From Malus domestica (Eukaryota; Streptophyta; Magnoliopsida; Rosales; Rosaceae): a DNA stretch of 64,000 nucleotides. The notes beneath the pieces are model-generated. The model did not search any database. It saw only the letters and a list, made by a program, of their open reading frames with translations, and was not told the DNA's origin. The stretch's first letter is position 1; each line of letters starts with the position of its first letter. Positions 48,957 through 59,815 of the stretch are shown here, one piece after another. The DNA is taken from positions 29,523,501 to 29,587,500 of the forward strand of contig NC_091674.1 in assembly GCF_042453785.1 (NCBI RefSeq). The letters run 5' to 3'. A program made the position numbers and the translations under genes.

Positions 48957-49320
48957 CTACCGAGACTCTTCAAACTCATCCAATTTCTCTCTCTTCTTCA
49001 TTTCAATTTCATACTTCCTCAGCCTCTCCTGCACTTTCTCCTGCAATCACAAAAACCCAACAAATAAATCAGATTAACAAATAAATTAGAAATTCGATAA
49101 ATTCATGCTATTAATCCAGTGTTTGGCAGCTGAGAAAGCTGTAATTTTCTTTTGCGAGGAATTCCCGGAAACCAAACAGAGACAGACAGCGAATTAAGAA
49201 TATGAATATTCCAGTGACCTTGTAGCTTTTCTCGGCGCGGTCCATGACGTAGAAGCCGAGAATTCCACCGAGAATGGTGCCGGAGATGATCCGGACATAG
49301 GCCCAAGTATTCCCTGCCAT
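48957..49320 (-). CDS. Small single-pass membrane protein, 61 residues
   Basis: I do not know a name for this. Two exons, 49320-49219 and 49040-48957, give 61 residues in phase with GT-AG splice sites. Residues about 6-28 (WAYVRIISGTILGGILGFYV) form one membrane segment with GxxxG spacing. A charged helix follows (MDRAEKSYKEKVQERLRKYE) and the end is acidic (KLDEFEESR). The architecture, a short N-terminus, one helix and a charged coiled coil, is common in mitochondrial inner-membrane accessory subunits, but localisation is a guess. It is too short for most gene finders; the evidence is the clean splice phase and codon structure. No transit peptide is obvious. Confidence 0.75.
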
Positions 49321-49580
49321 TTTCCCTCTCGCTTTCTTTCCTTGATTTTCTCGGAAAAGTTTCAAGCTGCGCCCACAGACGGTGGACGTGGATCTCTTGA
49401 CTTGTAAATGTGTCGAGTCGGACGGGTCAGTGAACCGGTTAAAAGATCCAATAGGCCTACCATGGTTGTGGGCTTATTTATTTGAGCTTCTCTCAATTGG
49501 GTTTGGCTTGAGTTTGGGTCGAAAAAAAATGGCAATGATTTGGTAAGGGTTATCTCGACATCGGCATGTCACTCGGGGCA
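49321..49580. promoter_or_regulatory. Promoter of the small membrane protein gene
   Basis: Upstream DNA on the minus strand, ending where the 157-bp array begins. No specific motif is claimed. Confidence 0.3.
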
Positions 49581-50690
49581 CAAGTTACAGTTAAAGTGGG
49601 TTAGTGGTGGCACTTCAACATATATGTCACGTGATGTTACGGTTATAATCAAAACGTATGGTGACAATGCTACAAATTGGAAGTTTCACTATTCGTCCCT
49701 TGCATTCATAACACGACATTGGCAAGTTAAGCATGGCATTTGTTATAGTTTGAGTGGATATTGATATTACTTTGGCATGTATATCACGTGATGTTACGAT
49801 TACTATTAAAACGTTTTTGTGTCACGGCTGTAACTCGTATGTTAACTATTTGTCTCTCTTATTCATTACACGACATCAGCGTGTCACGCATGTCATGAAT
49901 TATAGTTTGAGTGGACATTGATACCACTTCAGCATGTATGTCATGTGGTGTTGTGGTTACTATTAAAACATTTTTGTGTCATGGCTGTAAATCGCACGTT
50001 AACTATTTGTCTCTCTTATTTATTACATAACATTAGCATGTCACGCATGTCATGAATTATAATTTGAGTGGATACTAACACACTTCGGCATGTATATCAT
50101 GTGGTGTTGCATTTACTATTAAAACGTTTTTGTCTCACGGTTGTAAATCGTACGTTCACTATTTGTCTCTCTTATTCATTACACGACATCAGCGTGTCAC
50201 ACAGGTCATGAATTATAGTTTGAGTGGATATTGTCACCACTTCGGCATATATGTCACTTAGTGTTGCGGTTACTATTAAAACGTTTTCGTGTCACATCTG
50301 TGAATCGTACGTTCATTATTCGTCTCTTGTATTCATAACACGACATCAACATGTCAGGCAAGGCATGAGTTATAGTTTGAGTGGATACTTGACACCACTT
50401 CAATATGTATGTCACATGGTCTTACAGTTACAATTTAAAATGTTTTTATGTCAGGGCTGTAAATCGTATGTTCATTATTCGTCTCTCGTATTCATAACAC
50501 GACATTGACATGTCATGAAAAAAATGAGTTATAGTTTGAGTGGATACTGACACCACTTCGGCATGTAAACCACATGTTGTTACGATTACATAAAATGTTT
50601 CCTTGAGAGTGCTATAAATCATAAGTTCATTATTCATCTCTCGAATACGGAAATCAACAGAAAGACTGTATCTCCTTAGATTTGATTTTC
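49581..50690. repeat. 157-bp satellite-like tandem array, about seven copies
   Basis: The landmark TGAGTGGATA occurs at 49751, 49908 (variant), 50065, 50221, 50378 and 50537, giving steps of 157, 157, 156, 157 and 159 bases. Each unit also contains ACGACATCAGCGTGTCACGC-like and TATGTCACGTGATGTTACGG-like text and a TATTCGTCTCT motif. Copies are diverged by substitutions. Because 157 is not a multiple of three, the repeated peptides seen in short frames are not protein repeats. Confidence 0.85.
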
Positions 50691-50740
50691 AATACATTTC
50701 TATAATCTACTCATTACTTTTCCAAAGAAAGTAATTGTTA

Positions 50741-51485
50741 GAGCAGCTCCAGCGGGAGCTTGTGCTCGAGGGACAGGATGCGGAACATGGCCAGATAGCG
50801 CGAGTGGGGAGGTCCAGCTTGTGCTGGCGATGGAGCTCGAGTGGCCCCGAAGGAGAGGCATGGCAGGAGTTGCCAGCCCGAGAGCTCGAGGTGGAGGTGA
50901 TGCATGTTGACGTCAGGGTGAAGATGCAAGGATTTTCTCATGGATTTTCCGGTCCAGGAGGAGCCTGGAGTCTCAGTTTTGGTCGTCGGACATCATCTCG
51001 TCGAGGGTTTGGGACTGGGTCGGTCGAGTCAGAGACTGATTTGTCCCGGCAAGTTGTAGCGACGATGGTTGGGGAGAAGGAGGGGAGGAGAGGGGCTTGG
51101 AGGGCGAGGAGGTTGGAGAGGGATCTTGACTGCGAGAAGGAGAGGGTTTGACTGGAGATGAAGCTCAGGTTAAAAGATATGGGTTTTTTTTACGGGAAAC
51201 AGAGGACTGAGAGCTCTGAGAGCTTGGTGGGGGAATTAAGTGAATGGGAAAGAAAACCTAGAAGTGGGATTTTGTGGGGATGCAAGGATTGAAAGAAAGT
51301 AAAATATTTTGTATTATTTTATAAATAAATAAAATACTATTATTTTATTGCCTATTGCCAAGGCTATTCAAATGTAGGGGTGGAGATGTAAAAAGTAATT
51401 ACTGTTAATTAAAGGCGGTTGTTGTTCACTGGGTGGATAGCATAGTGGATAGCCCTAGGGGGCCTCCACCACGTTGGAACTTCTC
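50741..51485. mobile_element. Second Harbinger-like element, GC-rich interior
   Basis: It is flanked by TTA (50738-50740 and 51486-51488). The left end GAGCAGCTCCAGCGGGAG and the other-strand right end GAGAAGTTCCAACGTGGTGG are imperfect inverted repeats. The left 400 bases are much more GC-rich than their surroundings and hold a 138-codon frame (50735-51151) that resembles no known protein. Probably a non-autonomous MITE with acquired filler. Confidence 0.6.
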
Positions 51486-51659
51486 TTAGCATGAAGTAAA
51501 AATTTATGGGAACAGAAAACACATAATTTCTTTCAAATACTGAGATATTTGCAAACCTTGCTCATTTCCCATCATTTTTATTTTTGTTATTTTGATTGAT
51601 ATAATTAAAACTCATTAATGTACAATTGGGCTTCTTGTGGTTGAACTACATTTAAGTTA

Positions 51660-52061
51660 TGTGAGTATAAAGCTGATGATAAATGCAGAGTTGAAAGAAG
51701 AAATTGAAGTATATATTCGAAGCTGTTTACTGCTAAAGGAGTGTTATGCGGTCGAGGTCGAGGTCGAGATCGATCGGAAGTTGAGAATAGCAAGAACTGC
51801 GCCGTGTCATTTGTCCATGCAAAAATTAATACTTAACACACAATCTGCTAAATATACTCACGTTTAATTAAGTGAGTATTTGGCAGATTGTGTGTAATTA
51901 GCAAGTTTTGTCATATTTTTTGCATGGCCAGAGGTCACTTGGTGAAGTTCTTCTGCCATTCTCAACGTCCTCGATCGAAGAATCCTATTGCAGTAAACCG
52001 GTCCGAATACTTCCAATCATCCTCCAACTCTGCATGCATATGTCATCACTTTATACTCACA
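51660..52061. repeat. Long inverted duplication (hairpin) with about 200-bp arms and 10-base loop
   Basis: The left arm 51660-51861 starts TGTGAGTATAAAG and ends ACACACAATCTGC...ACTCAC. The right arm 51872-52061, read on the other strand, starts TGTGAGTATAAAG and ends ACACACAATCTGC...ACTCAC. Matching blocks occur in order along the whole length: ATGCAGAGTTG, GTTTACTGC, GTTGAGAAT, CATGCAAAAA, ACACACAATCTGC. The loop is GTTTAATTAA. Arms are imperfect, with small indels. RNA from either strand would fold into one long stem. No terminal target duplication was found. Confidence 0.75.
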
Positions 52062-52851
52062 TTTCTTGTGTGACCTCTGCAATTGATTCAAAAGAGACCT
52101 CTTTAGCTTCTCCAGTTCTTACTAGGATGAGCAAAATACCCATGGCTATGAGTAACTGCGGTTACCTGCCCATTTAAAATTCACTGTTATAGTTATAGGT
52201 GACTATTTAAATAAATAAACGGTTATAGGTATAACTGTTTACTCGTGAAATTTAAATGGGTAATTATGGATAATACATGCGGTTATAGGTATAACCGTTT
52301 ACATTTCTTGTTTAAGAACTTCTTACACTACCATACCCACAGCATCCACCAAAATTACAATTCTGTTCAATCCAAGTTTCAGTTATAAGGTAGTACACCA
52401 GTCCATGTTCTTATGGAGAATTTTTCAGAACACGGTTACTATTTTACTCAAATCATAACACCTAGATTTGTTTTTAATTAATATACTCTAGAAGTGGAAT
52501 ATTTATATATCCACTATGTCATTCATCTGTATTATAACACGTGAAATAATAGCTTATATATCAACCTATATCTCGCTACACTGAAACTTGCCAGCACTGA
52601 AATAACAAATTAAAGTGAGATGGCGAAGAGCAATCCACCCGGCACCACCTAGTGAATAGTGCCATGCACGGACGACGAGTATATTAGTGAGAGAGAGAGT
52701 GAGAGCGTAGAAATACAAGCCTCTCTCAAAGCGTTAGAAACACAAACCAAAGCCTCTCTCAAGAGATCACTGATTCAGTAGAGATAACTCAGTCAGGCTT
52801 TTCTTACATATTTCTGTGCAGGTATTTTCATGTGATCAGAAGGAAGAATCA
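52062..52851. other. Intergenic DNA with ATAACCG-type repeats and a leader-like segment
   Basis: Around 52170-52310 the motif CGGTTATAGGTATAAC appears twice and partial forms more often, a small repeat of unknown type. From 52680 to 52820 the sequence (GAGA tracts, CTCTCTCAA repeats, CAGGCTTTTCTTACATATTT, then a CAG) looks like a transcribed leader for the frame that starts at 52852. Confidence 0.4.
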
Positions 52852-53151
52852 ATGGCAGCACCAGCAGCAAGGTATCTTGTCGTGGTGGTTGACGGATCAG
52901 CAGCTATGGGACCCTACTGGAACACCAAATTCTCAGATTACCTTGAAATTCAAGAAATTCAAACAATGAGACTTGGGGGGCAAGTCACACATCCAAACAT
53001 GGAATACCTATGCATTCCGCGACCCTTTTCAGGTACTCAAAGACCAATAAGCCTTGGTCCTCTGCGCCCTCGAGCAAGCCAAAGAAATTTCTCAGGAGAG
53101 TGTGGAACAAAATTAATTGGTGCCTTTGTTGCAGGACAGCAGTTGCAATAG
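52852..53151 (+). pseudogene. MED25-like N-terminal fragment (decayed)
   Basis: The frame MAAPAARYLVVVVDGSAAMG followed by PYWNTKFSDYLE resembles the start of the von Willebrand A domain of Mediator subunit 25, including the conserved GSAAMGPYW. After about residue 32 the similarity ends and the frame runs through unrelated sequence to a stop at 53151. The rest of MED25 is not found downstream. I take it as a truncated copy or captured exon; a short novel gene using this exon cannot be excluded. Confidence 0.45.
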
Positions 53152-54134
53152 CAAGTATAATACCTCGCAGATTATATGGTGGGGTGGAGCTTGCTGCTAG
53201 TTCTAACAAGACACCCCAAGACGAAACATACGTTCCAGCATAGGAGGTAAAAATACAGCTTCATGCATAGGTTAATCAGTCTAATTTAGCTTCAGTTCAA
53301 CAAATCATTTTTTGAGTTTCCTGATTAAGTGTGATCAGACTTGTTGGTTAATTTACCTTTGCCTGCTTTCAGGGAACGATATCTGCTATGTATCCCGATC
53401 AACTAATTCCGGTCGGCCGAGCCAAGGTATGACTAAGTAATCATCTGCACTTGTTCATCTGCAATGAAGCGCTTGTTCATCTGCACTTGCTCAAAACCGA
53501 CTATTTCGCTAAACATATGATACGAGACTTTAGTGCTTACTGTAACAGGCTTATAGGAAGGCCTCAACACCACAGCAGTATGCCCCGACCGATACAACGA
53601 TTGAGAGGAGAGGACATCGAATCCCCACGAGTTTTAGGGTTTCGGGAACACAAAACCGAACGAAATGGACTCCGCAATGATTTGTAGAGTCTAGTAAGAA
53701 ATAGGGCTCGGTCGAACACACGAAATCATACCAACATAATGTAAACAGTTCTCATAGTACCAATTGTTTGTGGATCTTCGCAATGTAAAAGGAAATGTTT
53801 GAGTGTTCGCTTGACAAAACATCCTATGCAGTATTAACGTTACAAGACACACAACATGATTCTTAGATCCATTACAAAATATACACAAAAGGGTTTTTGT
53901 ACAAAGCTCAATCCAAGGTATTTATATAAGCCTTCGGACGGTCAACTTTCGGCGAAAAAAATAGGAGGAGAAGAAACCATGGCAGCAACTCTCACAACAG
54001 ACTGCCCTGGGGTAAGACGTATCGACATGTTCAATCATCTATAACAGACTAACAGTAATCTGCAGCTGGGTATGTAGCACATGCCAAATCCTGAGGAAAA
54101 AAGGACGGATATGCATGGGCTTTCTCGAACTTAA
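53152..54134. other. Intergenic DNA downstream of the MED25-like fragment and lipase 3' flank
   Basis: Contains several short frames that cannot be joined into a recognisable protein. Possible splice sites (AG/GAACGA near 53373, AAG/GTATGA near 53426) could belong to a non-coding or decayed transcript. The last 100 bases are the likely 3' UTR of the lipase-like gene. Confidence 0.35.
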
Positions 54135-57100
54135 TCAACTATTGGCCGGGGTTTTCTTCTTCAACCTTACGGCCTTCTGACTGGATTGCTGCTGCGGAGT
54201 TGGCTCAACAAGCAGCAAGCGTGACATGGCATACGCCAATAGTTCTTCTCGGTGCGAAAATGTGAAGTCCAGATGGGCGTACTCAAATTCACCATATGAT
54301 ACATCGACACCTGATTCGTCCATCAACTTATAATGTTTTCTGACCATTGATGGCCGAATTACCTTGTCCTTTCGTCCAGCAACCAGATCAACTGGAACAT
54401 CAATAAGCCCATAGTACTCCCCCAAGTCGAATGGCTCTGGAGATCCATACACCTCCATATTAGCAGAACCATTCCCGTAATCGAACATTCTAAACTTTCC
54501 AGCACGCTTGATTTGTGCAAGATGGAGAGCCACTCGGAATGATACGCCCGGCATGTCGTTCATGTTATAATGTGGTATCCCTAACACACCAACCCAATTT
54601 GAGCTATCCCCACCAACAAAATAACTCATCAGGGTCTGAACCAGTCCTCCGACAGCAGGATAGTTATGAAAGTCTCGCGCCAACTTGTTCAGAAGCATGC
54701 GAAAGAACCTGGTTGGTATGTAAAAGGCAGGCACAAGAGGAGCCAGAAGAGGAGCCAATAGAAGAAAGACATTCTCCACAACCGTAAACATAAAGGTAGA
54801 ATCACCATGGAAGCCAGCAGGTGACAGTAAAACCAGCCTAGAGAGTCTGTGGGGTTTCTCTTCTATTCTCTGCGTTATAATGTACATAAGTATTGCTGCT
54901 CCTCCCAAGCTATGGCAAATTGCACAGAGCTTGTATCGTTGACCATCATTTGTTTCTTCGTCAACATCAGGTTGACTAAGTTTCAATTCAGCAGTTTTAA
55001 CTTGGTGAATCTTCTCTATCATTGCAGGAATATCCTGAGTCCCATGCTCATTGATGGAGTACTGCCAATACCTGCATTGTTTGCTATGTTCAGTAACTCA
55101 GCTTGTACTAAAGTACTTTAAGGAAATTGCTACTTTGTGTTTAACAAATCTGAAATATTGCAACCTCATTCCTCCCCCGCTGAAAATTTAAATCAGAAGG
55201 AATCAAGGATGAATATTTCATAAACAATATAACATGCAGATGCCAACTTACTGTCGTGATGAGATATTTTTGTTAACATGTTCCCTAGAAATCAAGCCAC
55301 GAAAGTTACCGAGAAAAACATCATATCCTGTAGAAATACAAAGCATTAGCATATTTCTCACCAATAAAACTGTCTGTACTACAAGCATATACTTTCGAAT
55401 GAAACATGCAAACCTTGATCATAGGCAGCAAATGCCGGTGAACCAACAACCCCATTAGACACCCAACTGGACAAGGGAAACAACCCATTAAAAATCATTC
55501 ATAAAGCTCACTATATATAAAGCAAATTTTTTTGCAAAGGGTGCAAAATACAAGAGATAAGAACACTACTAGTAATGAGCGGATTGCCTTTTCATAAAGT
55601 AAATAAGTTATACCACTCTGAAATTGTAGCAGGAAGGACTATGTATCATTCTGATAGCCAGCGCCGCAAGCAAACCTCCACTCAACATTTATGGCATAGT
55701 TTCTAGAACACTTGGGGAAGGAAGGCTAGAAGAAATAACTTACCCCATAGATGAATCCAAAATTCCATGTTGTAGATAAACAGCTTTCCGGGAATCACGT
55801 CTGCAGCATCACAATAGAATATTAGACACCATATATTCAAAAAAAAGTTATTGTCTATGGAAGGAAAAAAAAGCCAAAAATATTGATTATACCTCGGGAG
55901 TCTTTCCAAGAGAAGAACATAGCCATCACTAGTGATCACATGAATAGCTTCATATGGGTACCTAAGAGAGACAAAAAAATTGAGCAATTTGCAGACCATG
56001 TGAAACATTCAAACGAAAAGTGAAAGGTTCTACGATCAAGTAAGCGGTACCAAAAGCCTTACCCAAGCTCTGTTATGACATCCTGACAAGTCCGAGCATC
56101 GGTATTTAGGGACTGCTGAAATGAAGTATTCCTTTCCTTAGGAGCTGGATCATTCTCTCCAAGTGTAGCAGTTGGAACAGTAACTTCTGTATCACTACTG
56201 TGGCTATCTTGAACACCACCGCTGCTCAGTGAACACCATCCTGATAGTGTCTTAAAAGCCACAGAAGGGGAAAGAACAAAATGCGCTGCCTTGTGAACAA
56301 CATCAAAAACAGCTTCTATGAATATCTCGATTGCTAGATGAAGATCCTGTTAAGCACAAGTTAAAGATGAGAAATTGGAAGAGGAAACAAATGATGCATC
56401 TTATTTTAAAAGGGCATATTTAGCCTGCGCACAGACCTCAATGACTCCACGTCTCCTATCAGTGGTTCGGTGAACAATTTGATCCTTGAGAATCTGCACT
56501 TTATTTATAGGGCGTGTTTGTGGAGCCTCATTGCTTCCTGGTGCAGAAGAGGCTTTTGATGACCTAGAATAAGACAATTGCAAAATTCGAACTGGAATCC
56601 CAAACAGAAACCTCGCGGGAAACAGAATCCAGAAAAATATGTATCTGATCCACATCCACCACGACCAGCGCCTACCGTGCTTACTGAAACTAGAAGCCCG
56701 AGAGGCTCTTGAACTTTGAGAGGATGGTGATGTAGGAGATATGTCATCATCACTATCTTCATTTCCGTATGCGTAATCAAGGTTCGAACCATCAGAATCA
56801 GAATCCACAGAAAGCTCGTGTACAAAACGATTGAAAGAGGACACCCCACTACAAGCATGAAGCAAAATGGACATGTCATTCAGCAACAAATATTGATGCA
56901 TGAAACGTTACACTTCTTACAAGAAGATACATAGATATTACATAAGAGGAACAAACTTCAAATACAAAACAACTACTTCCCACCAGAAAAAACACACATT
57001 CATTTGAACGATCCCAATTCCCACAATCACAGAACAAACTGCCAAGCGATAATAAATTCCAAAATTCTGAATTCAGTCAATTTTTCATACAAAATAGCTA

Positions 57101-57712
57101 CTGGCCACGAAAAAATTACACCTTTCTCCATTCATTTATCATGAACAATCCCAATTCCACAAATAAAAAAATAAATTGCTACGTAATAAAAAAAATTCAA
57201 ATTTCTGAATTCAGTCAATTATACGTTCAAAATAATTAGAGCCCACCAAAAAACTTACACTCAATACATTCATTCCCCGTAAATAATCCCAATTCCCACA
57301 AGCACAAAACAGATAACCAATATTTTCCAAATTTTCAAAAATTATGAATTCAATGAGCTTCGAAATTCTTCCATGATCAAAACCCAAAACTTACTTCTCC
57401 ATCCAGCGAGGAAATCTGGGCCCGCGAAAGGTGGGCCTGAGCTCCCACCCATGAATGCCTTCGAGAATGTTCGCCTTCCCCGGCAGAAACGTCAGCAACA
57501 GAGCCGAAATTCCATTGATCAGCCGCACGATATTGTTCAGCGATTCGTACGTTAACGTCTTCACTGACCTGCAAATTCGAAAACGATCCCAAACAACCGA
57601 ATTCGACATCTTTTTACAAAAACAATTCGAACCAAATCAATTTGAAACGAAGGGATCGGGGAACTCACTCTTTGGTGACGGCGATGATGTTGTCAACGAA
57701 CAGTTGAATCAT
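54135..57712 (-). CDS. Lipase-like alpha/beta hydrolase (gastric/lysosomal acid lipase-like family)
   Basis: Plant member of the alpha/beta-hydrolase lipase family with a long N-terminal extension, presumed to act on acyl lipids at membranes; substrate unknown. Nine exons in transcript order: 57712-57669, 57568-57395, 56848-56437, 56346-56063, 55961-55893, 55800-55744, 55466-55414, 55327-55252, 55071-54135. Phases add up to 701 residues. A Ser/Asp-rich segment (DSDSDGSNLDYAYGNEDSDD) precedes a hydrophobic stretch (MWIRYIFFWILFPARFLFGI). The hydrolase part begins YPYEAIHVITSDGYVLLLER, with the oxyanion region LQHGILDSS. The nucleophile is Ser444 in CHSLGG, so the first Gly of GxSxG is Cys. A second hydrophobic segment (FLLLAPLLAPLVPAFY) follows. 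AGRKDKV and YAHLDF supply the likely Asp and His. The end is basic. It looks intact. Confidence 0.92.
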
Positions 57713-58250
57713 CTCATAACAGTATAATTAAATTTTGATTTTTTGTATCGGATTTCAGAAAAATTAAATTAATGTCCGAAAATTCGAATTTGGAAATTAC
57801 AGAATCGAAAAAACGAAAAATCCGAGCGGCAATTGGGAAGAAAAATCCAGAGCAAAATTTGGGGCCTCCGATATCGAGGGGAAGGAGGCGGGAGATGTTT
57901 GCGGTGCTGGGTGGAGGGTAGTACACGTGGCGGGCCCTGATTGGGTCGGAGTCAAACGCGTGTCGCTTTCAGCTTTTGCTGGATTTTGTGTTGAGGATCG
58001 CGTTTAACACGTAATGGTACCAGCTTCCTGATATATCAAATTTTTAGCTGGTGGGACCCAGGTGAAATGAACGGACAGGATTTTAAGGTGGTTAAAGGGG
58101 ATTACGGGATTAATGACGTGTCGCGTGTGGATTTGGAGGAGTGTGGGGACCACGTGAGCTCTACGGTGTCACGCAGCCACAGAAACACGCATGAGGAGAG
58201 ATGAATACATCTTGCCGACCTTATGTGAGTGGGAAAAATTAACGGAACAT
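57713..58250 (-). promoter_or_regulatory. Promoter of the lipase-like gene with G-boxes
   Basis: CACGTG occurs at about 57924 (TACACGTGGC, a canonical G-box/ABRE-like core) and again at about 58151 (CCACGTGAG). This suggests bZIP/bHLH or ABA-related input, an inference from motif alone. Confidence 0.4.
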
Positions 58251-59600
58251 GATTTTTGTAATTAGATGGGTTATATGATCGAGCAGTGCTTTCTTACAAG
58301 GGAAGAATATGTTTTCAAGTGTAAAGTAATAAATAATAGGGGCGAGTCTGATTTGGTTCGATGCTAACCTCAGTACTATTTTTGTTTGCAATTTTTCAAA
58401 TTTGTTAGAGCTACCACTCTATCATCCGATGCTAAATTTATGAGCATTGATACTTTTAAAGGCTCAACACTTTGGGCAGCTATATGTGATCAATTATGAA
58501 TAAAAAGTTCCCGAGCATGAGAATGATCCAACAAAGCAACATTTATGTGGCTAATAATTCAAGAAAGTTAATCTCATAATTCTTGTTCCTTGTCGTATTA
58601 TCGGTTACAACCAACTAGATATATTGAGTTAACATGTGTATGTTATTTATTTAGTTTAAATTGCCTATTAAATTATTCGATATCCCAATAATGTAGCTCT
58701 CTCGGACCAACCTTAAACTGCAAGAAGCCGTTCTTTGATACATCATTTAATTTGCAAATTTAGTTTAAAATATTGATCTCCCTAACATTACCCTTTGAAA
58801 AAACAGCTTCTTCATGACACAACTTCCCGATGCATTTCAAGAAGCGTGTTTTTTATTTTTCTTTTTGAAAAGCTACGGCATTTGATTCATTTAAAGAGAG
58901 AATCCATAATATTCATCACCAAGTACAAAACGTTGGGGCAAGTTTTAATAGAGCCAATCAACATCAACAATTACATTTGTCAGAAAGCAAAATGTCACAC
59001 AAAATCTGGGGGTTCTTCAAACCAGAAACATTTGTAGGTGGTCGAGAGGATGTAGCAGGCACGACGGTGAGCAACCTTGAGTTGGATTGGCAACGAGCGT
59101 GGGTCGCATAAGCTCCAGTGATCTCAAGTAACATGGCCTTCGAATCCTCCACAATGTTCCCGATGAAAGATGAACATGGAGAGATGTACTCAAAACTTAC
59201 AATGAGAAAAATTACCAAAACCATCCATAAACGTTTCTAAAATGTTTCTAATAAAAAACTCTTCGGTTATATATGAGCAAAAGGTAAACGAGCCCTAACA
59301 TGCATACACATATTATTATACATTGTGTGTGTGTGTATATATATACATATATTATATTGTTCCGTTATTATGCATATGTCGATATCCTTATCGCGAACAA
59401 TATGTCATTGATAATTTTTTGTTTGCAATGATACTCTATCGATGTGCGAGGAAACTGAACACTATATGTAGAGAATTCTTTTACTTAAATATTCAGTTTC
59501 GTACATAAAAACATGCAAGTAGTAAGTAATTTCTAATGGTAGAAAGAAGTTATAACATATACAAGTGGTTGAATTTGCGCTTGGATCCAATGGCGTACGA
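58251..59600. other. Gene-free AT-rich DNA
   Basis: A minus-strand frame at 58964-59224 (86 codons) matches nothing I recognise. A GT/AT microsatellite lies at about 59320-59350. No other structure was seen. Confidence 0.4.
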
Positions 59601-59815
59601 CGCCCAGCGGAACAGGACTGAACTGTCTCCCCTTGACAGGGTTGCTGAGGACGTGTGACTGTGAGTGTCTTACGATTTCTGAGGGATTTGAATTGGATTT
59701 ACCTATCTTCTCAAATTGTTTGACTTCAAAATTCCTGTTGCTTATGAAAACTTTGGCGCCACTGTAATTATCTTATACGCTGGTTTTATTAGGAAAATGA
59801 ACTTCACACACTTAA
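59601..59815 (-). other. CYP94 3' flank, duplicated at 62575-62842
   Basis: This segment is the 3' flank of the P450 gene. It contains GGACTGAACTGTCTCCCCT, CTTACGATTTCTGAGGGATT and ATGAAAACTTTGGCGCCACT, all repeated in the same order near 62575-62842. Confidence 0.75.

Noticed and set aside
49581-50690. Possible CRISPR-like or protein-repeat array
   Set aside because: The 157-bp units are contiguous without unique spacers and the period is not a multiple of three; this is a plain tandem repeat in a plant genome.
50735-51151. 138-codon frame as a gene
   Set aside because: It begins outside and lies within an element bounded by inverted ends and TTA duplications, has biased composition and no known relative.
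58964-59224. 86-codon minus-strand frame upstream of the lipase-like gene
   Set aside because: No recognisable motif, no splice partners and no conserved neighbour; not enough support for a gene.
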